Of a stretch of DNA of 46,406 bases, positions 41,259 through 46,406 are shown piece after piece. Position 1 is the first letter of the stretch; every line of letters begins with the position of its first letter. The stretch is from JALCOL01 sp022649665 (GTDB lineage: Bacteria; Bacillota; Bacilli; Lactobacillales; Enterococcaceae), in assembly GCA_030372335.1 (NCBI GenBank), contig JAUDCW010000018.1; one strand, 5' to 3'. The notes beneath the pieces were generated by a model. It searched no databases. It worked only from the letters and a program-made list of their open reading frames with translations, and was not told the origin of the DNA. The translations under genes and the position numbers were made by a program.

Positions 41259-41287
41259 GTGACAAGTCGCGCCTTTTCCGCTACAAT
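41259..41287 (+). promoter_or_regulatory. pgsA promoter
   Basis: GTGACA (41259-41264), 17-base spacer, TACAAT (41282-41287), 35 bases before the pgsA ATG. Confidence 0.6.
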
Positions 41288-41322
41288 AAGGACAAATGTT
41301 TTTCAGGAAAGTAGGAAATCGA

Positions 41323-41904
41323 ATGAATTTACCGAACAAATTGACAGTTTTGCGGATCTGTTTGATCCCAGTCTTTATTTTATTGATGGCTGTCGATTGG
41401 CAATGGGGAATGTTTAGTATTCAGGCTTTTGGTCTGCCGTTGAACCAGCTTTTGGCGGCGATCGTTTTTGCATTTGCAAGTTTTACGGATTGGCTGGACG
41501 GCCATATCGCGCGGGCGCATCATTTGGTCACGAATTTTGGGAAATTTGCGGATCCTTTAGCAGATAAAATGCTCGTGATGACGGCCTTTATCATGCTGGT
41601 CGCGATCGGCAAAGTGCCCGGATGGGTCGCAGCGATCATTATCTGCCGCGAGCTGGCAGTCACAGGCCTGCGCCTTCTGCTGGTCGAAGAGAGCGGTGAA
41701 GTCCTGGCAGCTGCTTGGCCGGGCAAAGTCAAAACTGCGACACAAATGTTCGCGATCATTTTTCTTTTACTCAATAATTTCCCATTTGCACTGATCGGCT
41801 TGCCGTTCGATCAATTGCTGCTCTACCTATGCCTGATCTTCACGATCTACTCAGGGATTGATTATTTTGCTAAAAATCGTGAAGTATTCAAAGGCTCAAT
41901 GTAA
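41323..41904 (+). CDS. pgsA: CDP-diacylglycerol-glycerol-3-phosphate phosphatidyltransferase PgsA
   Basis: A 193-residue membrane enzyme making phosphatidylglycerol phosphate, the precursor of phosphatidylglycerol. The CDP-alcohol phosphotransferase motif DWLDGHIAR followed by GKFADPLADK (about 55-82) carries all the conserved Asp residues. About five membrane segments. The ATG at 41323 (MNLPNKLTVLR) is preferred to 41296 because AGTAGG lies between and relatives start there. pgsA-cinA-recA order is conserved. Confidence 0.95.
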   Translation: MNLPNKLTVLRICLIPVFILLMAVDWQWGMFSIQAFGLPLNQLLAAIVFAFASFTDWLDGHIARAHHLVTNFGKFADPLADKMLVMTAFIMLVAIGKVPGWVAAIIICRELAVTGLRLLLVEESGEVLAAAWPGKVKTATQMFAIIFLLLNNFPFALIGLPFDQLLLYLCLIFTIYSGIDYFAKNREVFKGSM

Positions 41905-41922
41905 GAGTTAGAACGCTTTTTT

Positions 41923-41994
41923 AAGAAGCTGCTGGAATGCCGTTTATTTGGATATCGGGACCGTGACAGGACTTTTGTCACGGTCCGTTCTTTT
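41923..41994 (+). terminator. Copy B of the dispersed repeat with terminator after pgsA
   Basis: AAGAAGCTGCT (41923-41933) and GCCGTTTAT (41939-41947) are identical to copy A. The 3' part is a perfect hairpin: GGACCGTGACA (41958-41968), 7-base loop, TGTCACGGTCC (41976-41986), tail GTTCTTTTC. Confidence 0.88.
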
Positions 41995-42033
41995 CATCTT
42001 CGAATGCGTATTTAATTTAAGGAGGCCAATGAA

Positions 42034-43269
42034 ATGAAAGCGGAAATGATTTGTGTAGGAACAGAGCTTCTATTGGGACAGATCGTAAATACTGACGCAG
42101 CGTTTATAGCCGGACAATTGGCAGAGATGGGGATCGACATGTATTATCAGACGGTCCTTGGCGACAATGCAGCGCGGTTGAGCGCGGCGCTCGAACTCGC
42201 TGAAACACGCAGCGACTTGATCATTTTGACCGGCGGGTTAGGGCCGACCGATGATGACTTGACGAAACAAACAGTCGCTGAGCATCTGCAGATTCCGCTG
42301 GTGATCGATGAACGGGCAATGGCAAAGATCCGCAAGCGTTTTGCCGATTTCCAAACGATCCCGCAAAACAATATCCGTCAGGCCCAAGTCATGAAAGGCG
42401 CCGAGATCTTGAAAAATGATGCCGGTCTGGCGAGCGGCGACTTTTTGAAGCACAACGGTAAATTTTATCTATTGCTTCCTGGGCCGCCTTCTGAATTGAA
42501 GCCGATGTTTGAAAAAGAGGCAAAACCGCGTCTGGCTGCTTATCTGCCGAAAAATATCGCGCTCCTTTCCCGCGTGCTGCGCTTTGCCGGGATGCGGGAA
42601 GCCCGTTTGGCCGAGATCCTCGATTCTTTGATCAAAACGCAGACGAACCCGACGCTTGCGACTTATGCAAAAGATTATGAAGTCACCCTTCGTTTGACAG
42701 CGAAAGCCGCCACTGAAAAAGAAGCTACCGTGATGCTCGATGAGATGGAGCACAAGGTCCGTGCAAAAGTCGGAAAATATATTTACGGCTATGGCGATGC
42801 GACGACACTTGAAGAAGTCGTGATCCAACAGATGATCGCACGTCACGTGACGTTTACCAGTGCCGAAAGTCTGACAGCTGGCTTGTTTCAAGCGACTGCA
42901 GCGAATGTCGCTGGTGTGTCGGAGATTTTTCCCGGAGGATTCGTGACCTATGCTGAAGCCGCCAAGGCACATCTTTTAGCGATCGATGAAGAACAGCTGA
43001 AGCGCTTCGGAGTCGTCAGCCGGGAAACAGCGATCGCCATGGCAGAAGGCGCCCGCAAAAAACTCAATACCGATTTCGCGATGAGTTTTACCGGCGTGGC
43101 CGGGCCGGATGAGCTGGAAGGCAAACCGGCCGGAACGGTCTATGCCGCGATCGCTACACCGCAAAAAAACTATCCATTTCTGTGGCAGCTGCCCGGCGAA
43201 AGAAATCAGATCCGTGCCAGAGCGGTACATCGGATGTTCGAAGCTTTGTGGTGGTTGAGTAAAAAGTAA
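42034..43269 (+). CDS. cinA: CinA, competence/damage-inducible protein
   Basis: A 411-residue protein. The N-terminal molybdopterin-binding-like domain (about 1-170) has VGTELLLGQIVNTD and LTGGLGPTDDD; the C-terminal CinA/PncC domain (about 255-411) has SAESLTAGLFQATAA and TGVAGPDELEGKPAGTVY. Family members act as ADP-ribose pyrophosphatase and nicotinamide mononucleotide amidase, recycling NMN; in streptococci CinA escorts RecA in competence. AAGGAGGCC precedes the ATG. recA follows after 92 bases with its own promoter. Confidence 0.95.
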   Translation: MKAEMICVGTELLLGQIVNTDAAFIAGQLAEMGIDMYYQTVLGDNAARLSAALELAETRSDLIILTGGLGPTDDDLTKQTVAEHLQIPLVIDERAMAKIRKRFADFQTIPQNNIRQAQVMKGAEILKNDAGLASGDFLKHNGKFYLLLPGPPSELKPMFEKEAKPRLAAYLPKNIALLSRVLRFAGMREARLAEILDSLIKTQTNPTLATYAKDYEVTLRLTAKAATEKEATVMLDEMEHKVRAKVGKYIYGYGDATTLEEVVIQQMIARHVTFTSAESLTAGLFQATAANVAGVSEIFPGGFVTYAEAAKAHLLAIDEEQLKRFGVVSRETAIAMAEGARKKLNTDFAMSFTGVAGPDELEGKPAGTVYAAIATPQKNYPFLWQLPGERNQIRARAVHRMFEALWWLSKK

Positions 43270-43271
43270 CG

Positions 43272-43322
43272 GGAATGTTTGTTCGTATTTTTCTTGCTTT
43301 TTTGATGAAATTCAGCTATATT
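43272..43322 (+). promoter_or_regulatory. recA promoter with LexA-type (SOS) box
   Basis: GGAATGTTTGTTCG (43272-43285) matches the Gram-positive LexA box CGAAC-N4-GTTCG at 8 of 10 fixed positions. The promoter TTGCTT (43294-43299), 17-base spacer, TATATT (43317-43322) starts 9 bases later. The box sits just upstream of the -35. Confidence 0.65.
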
Positions 43323-43361
43323 TAGACTACTGGATGGACAGGGATGAAGGAGGAAACAAGT

Positions 43362-44408
43362 TTGGCAAATGACCGACAAGCAGCCTTGGATGCTGCATTA
43401 AAAAAAATCGAAAAAAATTACGGCAAGGGTTCGATCATGCGGCTCGGCGAAAAAGCTGATACACAGATCTCGACGATTCCGAGCGGATCGCTTGCTTTGG
43501 ATGTTGCTTTAGGAGTCGGCGGTTATCCGCGCGGTCGGATCGTTGAAATCTACGGACCGGAGAGTTCCGGGAAAACGACAGTCGCGCTGCATGCGATCGC
43601 CGAAGTACAAAAACAAGGCGGCACGGCCGCCTTTATCGATGCGGAACATGCACTGGATCCAAGCTATGCGCACCGTTTGGGCGTCAATATCGATGACTTG
43701 CTGCTCTCGCAGCCCGATACCGGCGAACAAGGGCTGGAGATCGCGGATGCCTTGGTTTCTAGCGGCGCCGTTGATATTCTCGTGATCGACTCAGTCGCAG
43801 CCCTCGTGCCGCGCGCAGAAATCGAAGGTGAGATGGGCGACGCACACGTTGGACTTCAAGCCCGCTTGATGTCACAAGCGCTGCGGAAGCTTTCAGGTTC
43901 GATCAGCAAAACCAAAACGATCGCGATCTTCATCAACCAAATTCGTGAAAAAGTCGGGATCATGTTCGGGAATCCCGAGATCACACCGGGCGGCCGGGCT
44001 TTGAAATTCTATGCGACGGTCCGCTTGGAAGTCCGCCGTGCAGAACAATTGAAACAAGGAACGGATGTGATCGGCAACCATACGCGGATCAAGGTCGTTA
44101 AAAATAAAGTCGCACCGCCATTCAAAGTTGCGGAAGTCGATATTATGTACGGTCAAGGGATCTCGCGGGAAGGCGAACTTTTGGATATGGCTGTTGAAAA
44201 AGACATCGTTGACAAATCTGGCGCTTGGTACGCTTATAAAGGCGACCGGATCGGCCAAGGACGTGAAAACGTCAAACAATATATGCGCGAACATCCAGAA
44301 ATGGTCGAAGAGATCTACGGACTGGTCCGCGATGCTTACGGCATCGGTGCGAAGCCGGATGAGGCGGAAACGCAAGACAAAAAAGAAACAGCTAAAGAAG
44401 ATAAATAG
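43362..44408 (+). CDS. recA: Recombinase RecA
   Basis: A 348-residue DNA strand-exchange protein. Walker A GPESSGKT at about 65-72, Walker B LVIDSVAAL near 140, DNA-binding loop 2 FINQIREKVG near 193, and a charged C-terminal tail. It coats single-stranded DNA, drives homologous recombination and triggers LexA self-cleavage. The start is TTG at 43362 with AAGGAGG 8 bases upstream; the ATG at 43344 overlaps that site and is rejected. The length equals that of typical enterococcal RecA. Confidence 0.98.
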   Translation: MANDRQAALDAALKKIEKNYGKGSIMRLGEKADTQISTIPSGSLALDVALGVGGYPRGRIVEIYGPESSGKTTVALHAIAEVQKQGGTAAFIDAEHALDPSYAHRLGVNIDDLLLSQPDTGEQGLEIADALVSSGAVDILVIDSVAALVPRAEIEGEMGDAHVGLQARLMSQALRKLSGSISKTKTIAIFINQIREKVGIMFGNPEITPGGRALKFYATVRLEVRRAEQLKQGTDVIGNHTRIKVVKNKVAPPFKVAEVDIMYGQGISREGELLDMAVEKDIVDKSGAWYAYKGDRIGQGRENVKQYMREHPEMVEEIYGLVRDAYGIGAKPDEAETQDKKETAKEDK

Positions 44409-44413
44409 TTTTG

Positions 44414-44451
44414 GAACGGCAGCCTGCTTCCCGCTGCCGTTCTTTTTCTTT
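44414..44451 (+). terminator. Terminator after recA
   Basis: GAACGGCAGC (44414-44423), 9-base loop, GCTGCCGTTC (44433-44442), then TTTTTCTTT. Confidence 0.92.
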
Positions 44452-44475
44452 CCGCAAGCTTCTCGCGGGAAGCAG

Positions 44476-44504
44476 TTGACAGTTGGGGCGACAAACATTA
44501 GAAT
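44476..44504 (+). promoter_or_regulatory. rny promoter
   Basis: Consensus TTGACA (44476-44481), 17-base spacer, TAGAAT (44499-44504). The leader to the ATG is about 85 bases. Confidence 0.8.
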
Positions 44505-44596
44505 AAAGTATGTGTAATTTAAATATTTGCACGTAAAGATCTGAAATGATTCAGCAAAAAACTAAAAATAAATAACGATAGTGGGAGGTGGATTCA

Positions 44597-46159
44597 ATGA
44601 ATTTTATCTTACCTATTCTTCTCGCTATCGTCGGTTTGATTGTTGGGCTGTTCGGCGGTCAATTTCAAGAACGAAAGCGGCAGGAAAAGGAAATTGACGG
44701 TGCGAATCGATCAGCTCGCGGAATTTTGAGCAATGCTCAAAAAGAAGCAGAGACGTTGAAAAAGGAAGCTCTGCTGGAAGCTAAGGAAGAGAACCAGAGA
44801 TATCGTTCAGACATCGAAAGTGAGTTGAAAGAGCGGCGCCAAGAAATCAAAAATCAAGAAAATCGTTTAGCGCAAAGAGAACAGTCTTTAGATCGCAAAG
44901 AAGACATTTTTGAAAAACGCGAAAACTCACTTGAGGAAAAAGAAGATAAATTAGGAACTCGACAACAATTAATTGACGAGCGCGAAAAAGATGTAACAGA
45001 ACTCATTGAAAAACAACAACAGGAACTGCAGCGGGTCGCTGGTCTGACCAAAGAAGACGCCAAGGGTATCATCATGAAAAATGCCGAGGAAGAATTAGGG
45101 CATGAACTTGCCGTGATGGTCAAAGAATCCGAGCAGCGGGCACGCGAAGAAGCGGACCGCAAAGCAAAAGATCTATTGTCGCTTGCGATCCAGCGGTGCG
45201 CAGCAGATCAAGTATCTGAAACAACGGTTTCGGTCGTTACTTTACCGAATGATGAGATGAAAGGCCGGATCATCGGGCGCGAAGGCCGAAATATCCGGAC
45301 GCTTGAAACGCTGACCGGGATCGATCTGATCATCGATGATACGCCGGAAGCGGTCGTTCTGTCTGGATTTGATCCGATCCGCCGCGAGATCGCGCGGACG
45401 GCTTTGGAAAAATTGATCCAAGATGGCCGGATCCATCCGGCGCGAATTGAGGAAATGGTCGAAAAATCTCGGAAAGAGATGGATGAGCGGATCCGTGAAT
45501 ACGGTGAAGAAGCCGCTTTTGAAGTAGGTGCACACAACCTTCATCCGGACCTGATCAAGATTTTGGGACGATTGCATTTCCGCACAAGTTATGGGCAAAA
45601 TGTGCTGAACCACAGTATTGAAGTTGCACGATTAGCTGGCGTATTGGCTGGCGAATTGGGTGAAGATATCCAGCTGGCCAAACGGGCCGGGCTTTTGCAT
45701 GATATCGGCAAGGCGCTGGATTACGAGATCGAAGGATCACACGTTGAGATCGGAGCAGAATTCGCCGCGAAATATCATGAGAATTCGGTCGTTGTCAACT
45801 CGATCGCTTCCCATCATGGTGACGTTGAAGCGAATTCGATCATCTCTGTTTTGGTCGCAGCTGCCGATGCACTTTCGGCGGCACGTCCAGGAGCACGCAG
45901 CGAGTCGCTTGAAAACTATATTCATCGTTTGGAGAATTTGGAAAAAATTGCCAATGACTTCAAAGGAGTCGAAAATAGTTTTGCCGTTCAGGCCGGCCGC
46001 GAGATCCGCGTAATGGTCAAGCCGGAAGATATTTCCGATTTGGATGCGGTCCGCTTGGCACGCGACATTCGCAAACGTATCGAAGACGAATTGGATTATC
46101 CGGGACATATCAAAGTCACTGTGATCCGGGAAACCCGCGTCGTAGATTACGCAAAATAA
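44597..46159 (+). CDS. rny: Ribonuclease Y
   Basis: A 520-residue membrane-anchored endoribonuclease that starts mRNA decay. N-terminal transmembrane segment (about 2-24), a long charged coiled coil (about 28-200), a KH RNA-binding domain (GRIIGREGRNIRTLE near 220) and an HD catalytic domain with HSIEVARLAG near 339 and LLHDIGK near 367. The ATG at 44597 is preferred over GTG at 44588, because GGGAGGTGG is the ribosome site and covers the GTG. It has its own strong promoter and terminator. Confidence 0.97.
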   Translation: MNFILPILLAIVGLIVGLFGGQFQERKRQEKEIDGANRSARGILSNAQKEAETLKKEALLEAKEENQRYRSDIESELKERRQEIKNQENRLAQREQSLDRKEDIFEKRENSLEEKEDKLGTRQQLIDEREKDVTELIEKQQQELQRVAGLTKEDAKGIIMKNAEEELGHELAVMVKESEQRAREEADRKAKDLLSLAIQRCAADQVSETTVSVVTLPNDEMKGRIIGREGRNIRTLETLTGIDLIIDDTPEAVVLSGFDPIRREIARTALEKLIQDGRIHPARIEEMVEKSRKEMDERIREYGEEAAFEVGAHNLHPDLIKILGRLHFRTSYGQNVLNHSIEVARLAGVLAGELGEDIQLAKRAGLLHDIGKALDYEIEGSHVEIGAEFAAKYHENSVVVNSIASHHGDVEANSIISVLVAAADALSAARPGARSESLENYIHRLENLEKIANDFKGVENSFAVQAGREIRVMVKPEDISDLDAVRLARDIRKRIEDELDYPGHIKVTVIRETRVVDYAK

Positions 46160-46196
46160 TCAGCCGTTTGGAAGAACGGATATTCAAAAAAAACAG

Positions 46197-46237
46197 AAAA
46201 AAGCGGAAGCATCGTGATTTGATGCTTCCGCTTTTTT
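46197..46237 (+). terminator. Terminator after rny
   Basis: Perfect 17-base arms (46197-46213 and 46221-46237) with a 7-base loop; A6 on the left and T6 on the right. A small CCGTT/AACGG hairpin lies at 46164-46179. Confidence 0.93.
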
Positions 46238-46290
46238 GGTTCTTCGTCAAATAGTGTTGGTGAGCTTTCAAAATGAATAAAATGTAGTGG

Positions 46291-46327
46291 ATTCCAAGCG
46301 AGCAGAAATGCCCGCTTGGGATTTTTT
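46291..46327. terminator. Second terminator near the window end, source gene not seen
   Basis: ATTCCAAGCG (46291-46300) pairs with CGCTTGGGAT (46313-46322) with one wobble, then T6. No coding frame lies between it and the rny terminator. It could end a small RNA or a gene converging from beyond the window. The rest of 46240-46406 shows no clear gene. Confidence 0.6.
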
Positions 46328-46406
46328 GTTTTAAGAAAATGAATCCTTTTAAGCAGTTTTTCCTGCGCGGAGAATGGAATGATCTTGAAAAATAAGCCCT
46401 TGGATC

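Overview
The window is chromosomal DNA from a low-to-mid GC Firmicute of the Lactobacillales, and it looks enterococcal. RpoB, RpoC, RecA, ClpC and PurR read as enterococcal-type proteins. The gene order (ctsR-clpC without mcsAB; rpoB-rpoC-comC; purR-glmU-prs; ymfF-ymfH-ymfI-rodZ-pgsA-cinA-recA-rny) is typical of that group. GC content, judged by eye, is higher than in common enterococci. GATC is very frequent and TTG start codons are common. There are no phage genes, insertion sequences or CRISPR arrays; almost everything is housekeeping.

Layout. 1-300: three tRNA genes (Arg, Pro, Gly). 394-2922: a secreted 5'-nucleotidase-type phosphoesterase ending in choline-binding-type repeats, with a probable CcpA site upstream. 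3031-6032: ctsR-clpC behind a CtsR operator. 6259-10765: two peptidase-U32 (tRNA hydroxylation type) genes, a glutathione reductase-type gene and dmkA in one tight operon. 9812-19317: a flavin-based extracellular electron transfer (EET) locus made of dmkA, the opposing operon eetA-eetB-dmkB, two membrane-protein genes of unknown role (YfhO-like and TMEM175-like), ndh2, pplA and an apbE-type flavin transferase. 19295-20257: birA. 20323-27897: rpoB-rpoC behind a long leader with a terminator-like hairpin. 27970-28662: a prepilin peptidase. Then come veg, ispE, a zinc ABC transporter (adcACB), purR, glmU, prs and mscL, and finally the ymfFHI-rodZ-pgsA-cinA-recA-rny block.

How the EET genes fit together. 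DmkA and DmkB would make demethylmenaquinone. Ndh2 would pass electrons from NADH into that quinone. EetA and EetB are membrane proteins proposed to carry electrons outward. PplA is a surface lipoprotein with one flavinylation motif, and the ApbE-type enzyme would attach FMN to it. This follows the flavin-based EET pathway described in Listeria monocytogenes. The unusual points here are the broken-up arrangement, the two extra membrane genes inside it, an apbE frame that reads through its own terminator, and candidate redox and catabolite operators in the two divergent promoter regions.

Regulatory sites that can be read directly include strong sigma-A promoters before rpoB, veg (two in tandem), adcA, glmU, ymfF, recA and rny; a CtsR box; a LexA-type box before recA; a PurBox before purR; and about fifteen intrinsic terminators, one of them a 54-bp perfect palindrome. 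Positions and motif matches were found by eye; no database or folding program was used.
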